Source: a virus
Strand: one strand, 5' to 3'
Virus record (IMG/VR): IMGVR_UViG_3300042507_006854
Span: 62,001-126,000 of that record
DNA length: 64,000 nt
Positions 26,642 to 34,662 of the stretch are shown here, in pieces (the first letter of the stretch is position 1; each line of letters begins with the position of its first letter). The notes under the pieces were generated by a model. It saw only the letters and a list, made by a program, of their open reading frames with translations. It was not told the origin of the DNA and ran no database searches. The position numbers and the translations under genes were made by a program.

Positions 26642-26648
26642 TTTACAT
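26642..26648 (-). promoter_or_regulatory. ATGTAAA late-type motif before 26631
   Basis: On the minus strand ATGTAAAT lies 10 nt before the ATG at 26631, a variant of GTGTAAT. It overlaps the end of the upstream gene. Confidence 0.35.
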
Positions 26649-27437
26649 TAAAAATGAACGAAAGGTCAGCTCCATTGTGGTAGAATTTTCCACATCTCCG
26701 TTATAATTAGTTGAAACAAGTCTAGCGTTTGGAGCATAGAAACTTTCTATAATTTGAGAATTATCACAATTTTTAAGATCTATAGTTATATTCTGAATAT
26801 CGGGAGAACAAAGTAGTGTTTGTATATCGGGCGATTCGTAATCATCTATTTCTAAAGTTAAATTAAAATCAATAGAAATTGGTTTTTTAAGGAAAACATC
26901 GGCGGGATCAAAACTTCCAAGTACGAATATTGGAACTCTTTCACATGATACATTATATTCAAATGAGGTAATACGATTAGTAGTGCCTTGATTTGCGGAT
27001 ACAAAAATATTACCAAAATTAGCCACATAAATTTTATCTGAATTAATGGAGGGAGTAATCGGGGTTGTTATATTACCCCCAATATTACCATATACAACAA
27101 ATTCCGTATCTATATTAGCAATATCACCAACAGAACAGCTAGCATTATAATTTACTAAATAACCGCTTTGAAAGCCAAAAGATTGATTTTTATAATTTAC
27201 AAATCCATTACAGGGAGCATCTCCAGTTAAAGATTTTAAAGGATCGGCATTAATTAAAAATCTACTAAAATTTATATTTCTAGTTAATTCTCCTTGAACT
27301 GTTGCGCCAAAGTTATTTCCTAATAAATCCACATTCTCATACGGAATGTCGATATTTCCATTAAAACTAGTAACTCCAGAAAGCTCTTGGCCATTTATAA
27401 TTAGTTTTTGATCTGGATGTATTATTCTACCGTACAT
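26643..27437 (-). CDS. Tail-tube-like virion protein B (paralogue of 25873-26631)
   Basis: 264 aa. Shares with its downstream neighbour the order N-terminal beta region (SFNGNIDIPYENVDLLGNNFGA), then SFEYNVSCERVPIFVLGSFDPADVF, and a final strand-rich part. Beta-rich, secreted-protein-like composition but no signal peptide, as expected of a virion protein. Late-type motif directly upstream. Specific role not established. Confidence 0.55.
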   Translation of the reverse strand: MYGRIIHPDQKLIINGQELSGVTSFNGNIDIPYENVDLLGNNFGATVQGELTRNINFSRFLINADPLKSLTGDAPCNGFVNYKNQSFGFQSGYLVNYNASCSVGDIANIDTEFVVYGNIGGNITTPITPSINSDKIYVANFGNIFVSANQGTTNRITSFEYNVSCERVPIFVLGSFDPADVFLKKPISIDFNLTLEIDDYESPDIQTLLCSPDIQNITIDLKNCDNSQIIESFYAPNARLVSTNYNGDVENSTTMELTFRSFLM

Positions 27438-27440
27438 AAC

Positions 27441-27451
27441 TTATTTTACAC
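27441..27451 (-). promoter_or_regulatory. GTGTAAA late-type motif before 27437
   Basis: Minus strand reads GTGTAAAATAA, with 7 nt between GTGTAAA and the ATG. Confidence 0.55.
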
Positions 27452-27482
27452 TTATTTAAGGGTGGCTTAATTTTTATAATTA

Positions 27483-27490
27483 ATGTAAAT
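27483..27490 (+). promoter_or_regulatory. ATGTAAAT late-type motif before 27498
   Basis: ATGTAAAT then TATATAT before the ATG at 27498. It is back to back with the minus-strand motif at 27441, making a bidirectional late promoter region. Confidence 0.45.
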
Positions 27491-27497
27491 TATATAT

Positions 27498-28379
27498 ATG
27501 CCGATTCCAAATCCTAAAAAATCAGAAAAACAGGGAGATTTTGTTTCTCGTTGTATGGGCGATGAAACTATGAATAAAGATTTTCCTGATCAAAAGCAAC
27601 GCGCCGCAGTTTGTTATTCACAGTTTAAGAAAGCTAATGCGAGCATTGAAGCGGCAGAAAGTTTAGAAGAGTATAAGCAAGATTTTTTCAATATGTCTGT
27701 AGGGTCTTTAAATTCTATTAAAAAACATGCAGAAAATATTCTAGATTCTTTAAATGATCCGATGGTTAAAAATAATTTAACCGAATCTTGGTTACAGGGA
27801 AAAATTGCTATTACTGAAGATTACATGTTAACAATTCATAATTATGTAATGTTTGTAGATGAAAATGGAGAGGAATCAGAAGAATCAGAAGTAGACGCTG
27901 CTGCAGAAGATCTTACTGTAGATAATCTTTATATTCCAGAAGAATCTGAATATGTTTCTGCAGAAGAAGTAGTATTTGATGAAAATGATGTTGTAGAAAT
28001 AGACATTGCAAAAGAAAGACCTGGTCTTTGGGAAAATATTAGACGTAAAAAGAAAAGAGAAGGCAAAAATTATAAGCCAGCAAAACCTGGGGATAAAGAT
28101 CGCCCATCTTCAGAAGCTTGGAAAAAAGCTCAAGGCGCTGAATACCAAGGTCGAAAAGTCACTTTAAATAAACCATTCAGAACTCCAGGTGGTCCTAAAA
28201 AATTTGCCGTATATACTAAAAATCAAAGCGGTAATGTTGTAATCGTAAGATTCGGTGACCCGAATATGAAAATTAAAAAGAATATTCCTGAGCGCAGAAA
28301 AAGTTTTCGAGCCCGACATAATTGTTCGAGTCCTGGTCCAAAATGGAAAGCTAGATATTGGGCTTGCAAAAGTTGGTAA
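27498..28379 (+). CDS. Prohead/structural-type protein with conserved RHNC...ARYWACK domain
   Basis: 293 aa. The N-terminus (DFVSRCMGDETMN...QRAAVCYSQF) is a motif common at the start of phage head-assembly proteins. A helical acidic middle (130-180) follows. The C-terminal domain runs from RPGLWENIRRKKKR to a conserved KFAVYTKN, FGDPNMKIKKNIPERRKSFR and ARHNC ... KWKARYWACKSW, a module I recall in many marine phage proteins. The four regularly placed Cys/His could bind metal. Likely a head or packaging-associated protein; not proven. Confidence 0.6.
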   Translation: MPIPNPKKSEKQGDFVSRCMGDETMNKDFPDQKQRAAVCYSQFKKANASIEAAESLEEYKQDFFNMSVGSLNSIKKHAENILDSLNDPMVKNNLTESWLQGKIAITEDYMLTIHNYVMFVDENGEESEESEVDAAAEDLTVDNLYIPEESEYVSAEEVVFDENDVVEIDIAKERPGLWENIRRKKKREGKNYKPAKPGDKDRPSSEAWKKAQGAEYQGRKVTLNKPFRTPGGPKKFAVYTKNQSGNVVIVRFGDPNMKIKKNIPERRKSFRARHNCSSPGPKWKARYWACKSW

Positions 28380-28385
28380 ATTTTA

Positions 28386-28414
28386 TTGACTAGTTAAAAA
28401 AATAGTTCTATCAT
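28386..28414 (+). promoter_or_regulatory. sigma70-like promoter of 28424-29946
   Basis: TTGACT at 28386-28391, 17-nt spacer, TATCAT at 28409-28414, 9 nt to the ATG at 28424. Confidence 0.65.
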
Positions 28415-28423
28415 ATTGGCTAT

Positions 28424-28711
28424 ATGATAGTAACATGGACAGTAGAAGGTGTCGATTGGTCAAAAAATATAAAAGCGAGTATTGACTCCGAGCCTTCTGA
28501 AATTGCCACCCGTGGGGTAGAATCTATTTTAGAATCACTAAAAACAGAAGAAGATTCAATTCAGTTCGGCGCTATTTTGAGAGTCTTTCATAATAAAATG
28601 AAAGACGAAGGCGAGCATTGGATTATTTATGCTCCACCAATTTTAGCTAATGCTGGTCATTATCAAGATGCCGAAGAGCTTAAGCAAGCCTCGGAAAGAG
28701 AATTCTTGTGA
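28424..28711 (+). CDS. Hypothetical protein, 95 aa
   Basis: First gene of a two-gene unit with the VWA protein (GTGA overlap at 28708). Helical, with FGAILRVFHNKMKDEGEHWIIY. No family recognised. Confidence 0.65.
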   Translation: MIVTWTVEGVDWSKNIKASIDSEPSEIATRGVESILESLKTEEDSIQFGAILRVFHNKMKDEGEHWIIYAPPILANAGHYQDAEELKQASEREFL

Positions 28712-29946
28712 ACAAGCACCTTACATATGAAGAATACCGACAAATTTTGGAATCTCTTCTTGAGCATCATGGGGTATTTTATCAATTTTGGCGTTTGGTT
28801 AAGCCTGTTTATAGTAATGATATTCCTACTGCATGCGTTGGCTTTAATAAAGAAGGTAATTGCATTGAATTTTTAATCAATAAAAAGTTTTGGGACAAAC
28901 AATCAGAACATAATAAAAAATTTATTATTGCCCATGAATGTCTTCACGTAATAAATTCTCACGGAAAACGTGCTGGTAAAAAAATGTCAAACTTGGCAAA
29001 TCAAGCAATGGATATTGTTGTCAATGAAAGTCTTGTAAAATATTTTAAATTTAATCGAAAAGAGATAGATCCAAAGACTGAATATTATTGGATGGATAAT
29101 TCATTTGATAATGATCCCAATATTCTCCCATGGAATAATTTTGAGTATTATTATAATAGGCTATTAAAAGACGCTAAATTTGTAAAGAACAAACAACTTA
29201 TTAATGATCATAGTGGTCTTGGAGATTTTCCAGAAGACCATGTTCAACAGATTATTAATAATCTTTCAGAAGAAGACGCGGAAAGTCTTAAAAATATAAC
29301 AGAAGATGCTCAGAAAAATTCACGTAAAAATGATGATAAATCTATAGGTAACATAAAGGGCGGGTTAATTCAAAAAATTGAAAATAAACCAACTCAATAT
29401 AAAAAGAAATGGGAAAGTATTATAAGGCGTTTTGAAAAGAAAATGTCTAAAGATGAGGGTTTGGAGTCACACTGGATAATGAAAGATCGTCGTTTATATA
29501 ATCTTAATTTTAATATTTTTCTTCCATCTGATATAGAACAAACATTAAGAAAAACAGAAAGTGAGAAAGTTGCTACATGGTTTTTTATGGATACTAGTGG
29601 TTCTTGTTGGGGTTTAGCTCAACGCTTTTTCCAAGCGGCCAAAAGTTTAGACCCAGAAAAATTTGATGTTAAATATTTTGCTTTTGATACGGAAGTATAT
29701 GAAGTAGATTTAAAAAAACAAAAATTAGATGGCGGCGGAGGAACAAGTTTTCGTTGTATTACAGACTATATTTATAACAATAAAAAAGTAAAACCATTTG
29801 TTTGGATTTTAACTGATGGGTGGGGTTATGGCGCACAGATTCCAGAAGACCAAAGAAAAAAATGGAATTGGTTCTTAACAGAAGATGGAACAACAGCTTA
29901 TATCCCACAAGGATGTAAACTGCATGAGCTTAAGAATTTTGAATAA
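28708..29946 (+). CDS. VWA domain protein with zinc-peptidase-like N-terminus (DUF2201-like)
   Basis: 412 aa, GTG start overlapping the preceding stop. The N-terminal half has FIIAHECLHVINSHG, with HECLH at residues 76-80 as a metallopeptidase-like HExxH. The C-terminal half is a von Willebrand A domain with the MIDAS start FFMDTSGSCW and the later GGGGTSFRCI and WILTDGWG motifs. This arrangement (putative metallopeptidase plus VWA-like) partners with MoxR AAA+ ATPases; one is encoded at 42594. The pair probably remodels or inserts metal into a target complex. Confidence 0.82.
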   Translation: MNKHLTYEEYRQILESLLEHHGVFYQFWRLVKPVYSNDIPTACVGFNKEGNCIEFLINKKFWDKQSEHNKKFIIAHECLHVINSHGKRAGKKMSNLANQAMDIVVNESLVKYFKFNRKEIDPKTEYYWMDNSFDNDPNILPWNNFEYYYNRLLKDAKFVKNKQLINDHSGLGDFPEDHVQQIINNLSEEDAESLKNITEDAQKNSRKNDDKSIGNIKGGLIQKIENKPTQYKKKWESIIRRFEKKMSKDEGLESHWIMKDRRLYNLNFNIFLPSDIEQTLRKTESEKVATWFFMDTSGSCWGLAQRFFQAAKSLDPEKFDVKYFAFDTEVYEVDLKKQKLDGGGGTSFRCITDYIYNNKKVKPFVWILTDGWGYGAQIPEDQRKKWNWFLTEDGTTAYIPQGCKLHELKNFE

Positions 29947-29949
29947 ATT

Positions 29950-30255
29950 TTAAGCATAATCCCAATCTGGATCTCCAGATAGATTATTTGGATTTCCAGG
30001 AGGATCGTTTAAAAATTTTTTCAATTCGTCTCCACAAAACTCTGCTGGCCTTGTCGCTGTCATATTTCCTTCTGAATCTGGGCCAGTTACCCTCCATTCG
30101 TCTGGATTATTTTTCATATCATCTCGAACTTTATCTAACGTATCTTGAGTGACGTTTTCACCATTATATACTGTAGCAGGATCATTTGGATTGGGTGGAA
30201 AAGTTACTTCAACGATTCTTTTGCAACATTTGGGTTTTCCAGGATGAATTGTCAT
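29950..30255 (-). CDS. Small CC...NNPDEW...FCG family protein, copy 1
   Basis: 101 aa. Member of a four-gene tandem family with three landmarks: KCCKR near the N-terminus, KNNPDEW in the middle, and AEFCG near the C-terminus. Pro/Asp/Asn-rich between them. The conserved Cys triad suggests a disulfide- or metal-stabilised fold. Downstream of the large structural gene at 31210, so likely a virion protein. Family not recognised. Confidence 0.7.
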   Translation of the reverse strand: MTIHPGKPKCCKRIVEVTFPPNPNDPATVYNGENVTQDTLDKVRDDMKNNPDEWRVTGPDSEGNMTATRPAEFCGDELKKFLNDPPGNPNNLSGDPDWDYA

Positions 30256-30261
30256 AACGAG

Positions 30262-30543
30262 TTAGGGGGCAGGAATTCTTGAAAGACTACCTCCACAAAA
30301 AATACCATCTTTTATTAAAGTTATTGATCCATCTGGATTATCAACTCCAGTCCATTCATCAGGATTATTTTGTGCGTCATCAACAATACGCTCTACGTCT
30401 TGATCTCTAACATTAGAATCTTCTGATCCTTTAGAGTCTTTAGCGACACTATATCCAGGATCGTTTTCATCATCGCTTGGAGGTTGTATATTTAAATAAA
30501 TAGATCTACGACAGCAAGGTGGTGAAGGAGTATAATAAGCCAT
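30262..30543 (-). CDS. Small CC...NNPDEW...FCG family protein, copy 2
   Basis: 93 aa. PCCRR, QNNPDEW and GIFCG mark it as a paralogue of the neighbours. Spacer region is rich in Asp/Ser (DSKGSEDSNVRDQD). It has its own late-type motif just upstream. Confidence 0.7.
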   Translation of the reverse strand: MAYYTPSPPCCRRSIYLNIQPPSDDENDPGYSVAKDSKGSEDSNVRDQDVERIVDDAQNNPDEWTGVDNPDGSITLIKDGIFCGGSLSRIPAP

Positions 30544-30550
30544 AATATAA

Positions 30551-30558
30551 ATTTACAT
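30551..30558 (-). promoter_or_regulatory. ATGTAAAT late-type motif before 30543
   Basis: Minus strand ATGTAAAT followed by TTATATT and the ATG at 30543. Confidence 0.45.
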
Positions 30559-30566
30559 TTAAAAAA

Positions 30567-30878
30567 TTATAACCAACCGTTAAAATAACTACCGCAAAAT
30601 TCAGCTTCTCTATAAAATGAACCGCCTGGATTTTGACCAGGTGGAACCGGACCACTCCATTTATCTGGATTATTTTTAAAATCATTAATTGCAGTTTGTG
30701 CCGCATGTGATGATAAAGGAGGATTTCCACCTCCTTTAGCTACATCCCAAAATTCACTACCAGGACCTGGTGGACCAACGTAAATTCTTCTTTTACAACA
30801 AATAAAAGGGCCTAAAAATCCTAATAAAAAAATACTATTAGCCAAACTGAATTCAATAATATTAATTAATGTATTCAT
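30567..30878 (-). CDS. Small CC...NNPDxW...FCG family protein, copy 3, with hydrophobic N-terminus
   Basis: 103 aa. ICCKRR, KNNPDKW and AEFCG match the family, but this copy carries an extra N-terminal segment (IIEFSLANSIFLLGFLGPF) that could cross or insert into a membrane. The other copies lack it. Confidence 0.65.
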   Translation of the reverse strand: MNTLINIIEFSLANSIFLLGFLGPFICCKRRIYVGPPGPGSEFWDVAKGGGNPPLSSHAAQTAINDFKNNPDKWSGPVPPGQNPGGSFYREAEFCGSYFNGWL

Positions 30879-30884
30879 AATTTT

Positions 30885-30894
30885 TATATTACAC
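30885..30894 (-). promoter_or_regulatory. GTGTAAT late-type motif before 30878
   Basis: Minus strand GTGTAATATA, 9 nt between GTGTAAT and the ATG at 30878. Confidence 0.55.
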
Positions 30895-30897
30895 TAG

Positions 30898-31209
30898 TTA
30901 AGAACCGAAATGTTCTATTTTTCCGCTCCCATTACAAAATGTGGCCATTCTTTGAAAAGTTTGTCGATTAGGATTTCCTGGTTTTTCAGTCCATTGATCG
31001 GGATTATCTATAAAGTCTTGCCTCATTTTTGCTTGATCTTCTTGTGATAAAGGTTCTCCGTCACCAGGTTTAGGATCATTTGGGTCACCGTTATCTCTTG
31101 AGTGCTCTGGGTCATCAAAATAATAATTTAAAGGCCCCTCATTTAACTGTTTAAATGACAAGGTTAGAAGTCTTCTACAGCAACCATCTGGAGGTCCACC
31201 AGCTTGCAT
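30898..31209 (-). CDS. Small CC...DNPDQW...FCN family protein, copy 4
   Basis: 103 aa. GCCRR, IDNPDQW and ATFCN match the other three copies. Acidic, Pro-rich centre (DNGDPNDPKPGDGEPL). Its ATG directly abuts the stop of the large structural gene at 31210, so the two are co-transcribed. Confidence 0.68.
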   Translation of the reverse strand: MQAGGPPDGCCRRLLTLSFKQLNEGPLNYYFDDPEHSRDNGDPNDPKPGDGEPLSQEDQAKMRQDFIDNPDQWTEKPGNPNRQTFQRMATFCNGSGKIEHFGS

Positions 31210-32829
31210 TTATTGATTCCTTGGTGGGTCAATACAAATGACTTGTTTATTAGCTAATTTGAAACATCCGTAGACCCCAGATGGAATACTTTCTACTGTT
31301 TCATAATCATAAATATTCGTAGTATATAAGTTACGGAATCTTCTTGTTTTAGAATTATCTGGGAAAATTTTTATACCAGAAGGTAAATTTTTTCTTAATT
31401 GCAAATAACTATTATTAATTCCTTTTCTTAAATTATTATTTGATAATTCAATAGATTTTCTGAGATTATATGATAATCCGAACCCTCTTTTTAAGACTGG
31501 CTCTGAGATAATAAAATTTCCACTTCCCGTAGTTAAAGGATTTTTAAAAGTATTTCTTATTGTTTGATCAATGTATGAATTATCTCCGTAATTTTTATAG
31601 AAGAATCTAAATTCGTTATTTGTGCCCATACGGCCATCTTTAGTCGTGATATATTCTAAAGTAATAGAATGTCCAGATGGTATTGTCCCATCCCATGTAC
31701 CCGTCGCCAAAGTTTTATTATTTATATATAAACCACTGTAAAATTTATAGAACCACGTGTCTTTTAATGGGGTTGTTTGTTTTAATACGTTTAATAATTT
31801 ATATTTATTATTAATTCCCGAATTAAAATTATCTATTATTGGGTTTAAACTTATGCCAGAATCAAATATATTTTGACCGCTAGGTAAATATTCAGAACCA
31901 ATATCTAAAATATTAACACTAATCCCAGAATTAATTTGAACATATTCATATTTTGGTGGTTTACCAGCAACTTTGGGTTGAATTTTTGAAAGTCTTAACT
32001 CTAAATTATCAACTATAGTATTAACAAATCTGTTTTGCACCCCGTGAGGACTAACATAAACAATTTTTTCTGTTCCGTTTGTTGATTTTAATGATGCGAC
32101 TAATAATCCATTCATGTCTTTATACATTTCAGGATATGTATAAACCGAATCTAAAGCGATAACAGTATTTAATTGAAAAACTGGATATTGCCAAAGAGTT
32201 ACGCTATTTGGGTATGGTAAATAACCTGAAACATTTTCATATTTCTTATATAAGAATGTATTTCTATTGTCGTAATTAATTCCGCTATTATAACCGGTAA
32301 TATAATAGCCTGATGTTATAACATTGTTTTGAATAGTAATTGGTTGATAATTAAGTTTAGCTCCTGTTAAAGATGTATTGTTTGATAGATTTGCGGGAAA
32401 TTGAATTCTAGAGAAAGGTAAATTTCTATCAATACTTTTGAGATGTGTTTCTCTCGATTCTAAAAGTGGTTTAAAAAAATTGCTATTTAAAGTTTCAAAT
32501 CTGATTTTATATGGAGCGAAATAAGAATAATCTCCATAGAAATTTAAGGCAAGTTCTGAAATAGTTTCATAAATTTTATTATCATTTTTAATAATAATAT
32601 TTTCAAAAGCGTTTTGCTTTCTTCTACTAAAAAGAATATCATTATAAAGAGTTTTTCTTAGAACTGCTGTCGGTATAACGTTTCTTAAAGTTCCAAGATT
32701 TATTACATCAAATTTATAGTCACGAATTCTCGAATTTGGGTGTGGCTTAGTATCTATTCCAGCCCCATCAAATGCAGATGGAACAAAACTTAACCCTAAT
32801 TTTTTATAATTATTTGTCGAAAGACTCAT
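31210..32829 (-). CDS. Large structural paralogue P1 (539 aa)
   Basis: One of four paralogues (others at 35583, 40336, 48235). Shared landmarks in order: N-terminal NLGTLRN, KIVYVSPHGVQNRFVNTIV, then LKQTTPLKDTWFYKFYSGLY with GTWDGTIPSG, the segment ISEPVLKRGFGLSYN, and the C-terminal SIPSGVYGCFKLAN...CIDPP. No signal peptide or membrane segment. Beta-rich with many Tyr/Asn/Ser, like phage tail fibre or baseplate proteins. Preceded by group I intron A. Function inferred only from context. Confidence 0.7.
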   Translation of the reverse strand: MSLSTNNYKKLGLSFVPSAFDGAGIDTKPHPNSRIRDYKFDVINLGTLRNVIPTAVLRKTLYNDILFSRRKQNAFENIIIKNDNKIYETISELALNFYGDYSYFAPYKIRFETLNSNFFKPLLESRETHLKSIDRNLPFSRIQFPANLSNNTSLTGAKLNYQPITIQNNVITSGYYITGYNSGINYDNRNTFLYKKYENVSGYLPYPNSVTLWQYPVFQLNTVIALDSVYTYPEMYKDMNGLLVASLKSTNGTEKIVYVSPHGVQNRFVNTIVDNLELRLSKIQPKVAGKPPKYEYVQINSGISVNILDIGSEYLPSGQNIFDSGISLNPIIDNFNSGINNKYKLLNVLKQTTPLKDTWFYKFYSGLYINNKTLATGTWDGTIPSGHSITLEYITTKDGRMGTNNEFRFFYKNYGDNSYIDQTIRNTFKNPLTTGSGNFIISEPVLKRGFGLSYNLRKSIELSNNNLRKGINNSYLQLRKNLPSGIKIFPDNSKTRRFRNLYTTNIYDYETVESIPSGVYGCFKLANKQVICIDPPRNQ

Positions 32830-32858
32830 AGTTTACCATCCCCTGTCAGACACTATTC

Positions 32859-32877
32859 GGCGCTCTCTCTTGGTGAG
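32859..32877 (-). other. Stem-loop before gene 31210-32829
   Basis: Minus strand GGCGCTC...GAGCGCC, a 7-bp GC-rich stem between intron A and the start codon. It could be a peripheral intron helix or control translation. Confidence 0.4.
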
Positions 32878-32879
32878 CG

Positions 32880-33131
32880 CCTACTTCCGGTCTAACTGGG
32901 CAACTTATGTTATCGTGCGGGAGTTTACCCCGCACATCTCTACGTCACCGTAGAGTTCAGACTATATCTTGTTTACGTTTGCACGTAAATCAGGGCGCTC
33001 GTGGGAAGATTACTGTCCGTTCTGGACTCGCTTCCTAGTCGTTACACCTTTTTCGTATTCCTACGAAACTTGGCTCGGTATTGTCTTTGCCGCGTTAGCG
33101 GCAAAGAGTTCCACCGAATTCACCCCGAAAT
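32880..33131 (-). ncRNA. Group I intron A (IA-like), ends approximate
   Basis: Read on the minus strand: P4 region GGTGGAACTCT, Q-like ACAATACCGAGCCAAG, R-like GGTGTAACGACTAGG at 33034-33048, S element AAGATATAGTCTGAAC at 32955-32970, then a P9 hairpin CTCTAC-GGTGAC-GTAGAG and a GC-rich P9.1. The order and spacing match phage group IA introns such as T4 td. No homing ORF inside. Its 5' flank lacks the ATGACC seen at introns B and C, so the host micro-ORF may be decayed here. It precedes structural paralogue P1. Confidence 0.85.
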
Positions 33132-33161
33132 GGCCTAAATTTTAAAAGATCGATAATAATA

Positions 33162-33168
33162 TTTACAC
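33162..33168 (-). promoter_or_regulatory. GTGTAAA late-type motif upstream of intron A
   Basis: Minus strand GTGTAAA about 17 nt before a degenerate boxA-like stretch (GATCTTTTAAAATTT, about 33140-33154) and the intron. Confidence 0.5.
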
Positions 33169-33185
33169 GTAAATTTATGTTTTTT

Positions 33186-33896
33186 TTAAAAAATATTTAA
33201 ATTTGAAGAGAATGTTTCTTCAACAATTCTTCTTGCTTCTTTATCCTCAGAATCTTTAACAGCGTAAACTAACTTATTATTATAAATACTACATTTATAA
33301 ATAGAATCTCCAGCTAAGTTTTTAATTTCTTTAAAGTTGCCTTTAAAATCAATTAAATATGAACGATAAACGCCATCCAAATCTGAAACAGTTATAATAA
33401 ACCTGTCTTCTTGTTCAAAAACATTTGTTAATCTATAAATAAATTTATATTCAAAAGGTAATTTAAATAGTTCATCGTTAACAATTAATTTATCATGACC
33501 ATGTTTATGATCTATAGAAAACAATTTATTTTGAATCAAGCAAGAGCTAAACGATCTTGTTATTATGTTCATATCTCCAATAATATTTAAATTGGAATCT
33601 ATAGGGATATTAATATAACAATATACAATAGGTGTATTTAAACCTTGATTAAAACCAGCTGTATAGCCAAGATAAAGATTATTATCTTTAATTAAAATAT
33701 GTGGATTACACTCTACGAGAATATCTCCATAAATGCCATATTTCGGGGTATTAATTTCAGATTCAACATTATTCGAATCTTTCTTCCAAATTTTCCACGG
33801 AACGAGTTCGTATTCTCCGCCAAAATTTAATTTAATAGAATTTTCTGCAGAACAATATAGTAAGAAATTAGAAGATAAATAAGGTTGATGTTTCAT
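33186..33896 (-). CDS. Hypothetical protein, 236 aa, beta-rich
   Basis: Strand-rich sequence with repeated short segments (NLYLGYTAGF, NKLFSIDHKHGHDKLIVND, YRSYLIDFKGNFKEI, NNKLVYAVKD) suggesting a small beta-propeller or jelly-roll. No family recognised. Sits among late structural genes. Confidence 0.55.
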   Translation of the reverse strand: MKHQPYLSSNFLLYCSAENSIKLNFGGEYELVPWKIWKKDSNNVESEINTPKYGIYGDILVECNPHILIKDNNLYLGYTAGFNQGLNTPIVYCYINIPIDSNLNIIGDMNIITRSFSSCLIQNKLFSIDHKHGHDKLIVNDELFKLPFEYKFIYRLTNVFEQEDRFIITVSDLDGVYRSYLIDFKGNFKEIKNLAGDSIYKCSIYNNKLVYAVKDSEDKEARRIVEETFSSNLNIF

Positions 33897-33913
33897 TTTT
33901 TTATTAATTTTGT

Positions 33914-34660
33914 TTATTCCAATGAATCTAAAAGAATGTCCAAACTCCGTGAAGATGTAGTTGAAGGGTCATTGCCTCCACAGTTTTTTCTTAGTTCCAT
34001 ATACCCAGGATAAGTATAACCAGGTGGTTTAAATTTATTAGGCGGTTTACAACTATCACCATAATTGACTCCAGCACCCGCTTCTACGAGTGAATAATTA
34101 CAACCACAACCACCGCTACCATTTTGTTGATTTCTTTGAGCTTGTCGCATAGCTCTTTCTAAAGTTGCCACTGGATCCATGTCACCCTCAAGTTGTGCAG
34201 CATCAAAAGCGTCATAGAATTCTTGTTCTCTGTCGGTTGGTCCGCCCGATTCGCAACCTGTTAACGCACTAGCTACGGCGGCAGCGCTCCCTGCACCAGC
34301 TAACCATTTAGCCGTGCGCGCGGGACCACTTTGTTTAAGTTCTTCTGTAGCTTTATCTATCATACTATTACCAATACCATTTGCAATTTTTGACTGTAAT
34401 TCTTGACAAGTGTAATTACTATCCGATCCAGGAAAAAATTTTTCATTACTCTTGCCAGATTTAAGGTTAGTATAAGATTGATGAAATCCTCTACCACCAT
34501 TCGGACCCCAATGAGAAGTTTTCCAAGAGCCACCCAAAACAATGTCATCTGGTGTTGGTAAAGCTCCACAACTATTTAATTTATCTGCCGCAGCTTTTTT
34601 AGCGCAACTTGGGAAAGCAAATCGCATGGCTTTTATAAATTCAATTACAGCTTTTATCAT
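33914..34660 (-). CDS. Hypothetical late protein with hydrophobic Ala-rich segment, 248 aa
   Basis: Cys-rich (SCAKK, NSCG, TCQEL, GCGCNY, SCKPP, NCGG). An internal segment AKWLAGAGSAAAVASALTGC resembles a lipobox but lies near residue 115-135, so it is unlikely to be a real signal. Probably a virion or internal protein. No family recognised. Confidence 0.55.
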   Translation of the reverse strand: MIKAVIEFIKAMRFAFPSCAKKAAADKLNSCGALPTPDDIVLGGSWKTSHWGPNGGRGFHQSYTNLKSGKSNEKFFPGSDSNYTCQELQSKIANGIGNSMIDKATEELKQSGPARTAKWLAGAGSAAAVASALTGCESGGPTDREQEFYDAFDAAQLEGDMDPVATLERAMRQAQRNQQNGSGGCGCNYSLVEAGAGVNYGDSCKPPNKFKPPGYTYPGYMELRKNCGGNDPSTTSSRSLDILLDSLE

Positions 34661-34662
34661 AT

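Noticed and set aside
32830-33131. Riboswitch rather than group I intron before P1
   Set aside because: The R and S elements, P9 hairpin and order match group IA introns; no aptamer-like domain was seen, although ligand-controlled splicing is not excluded.
33914-34660. Lipoprotein call from ASALTGC
   Set aside because: The lipobox-like segment lies deep inside the protein, not after an N-terminal signal.
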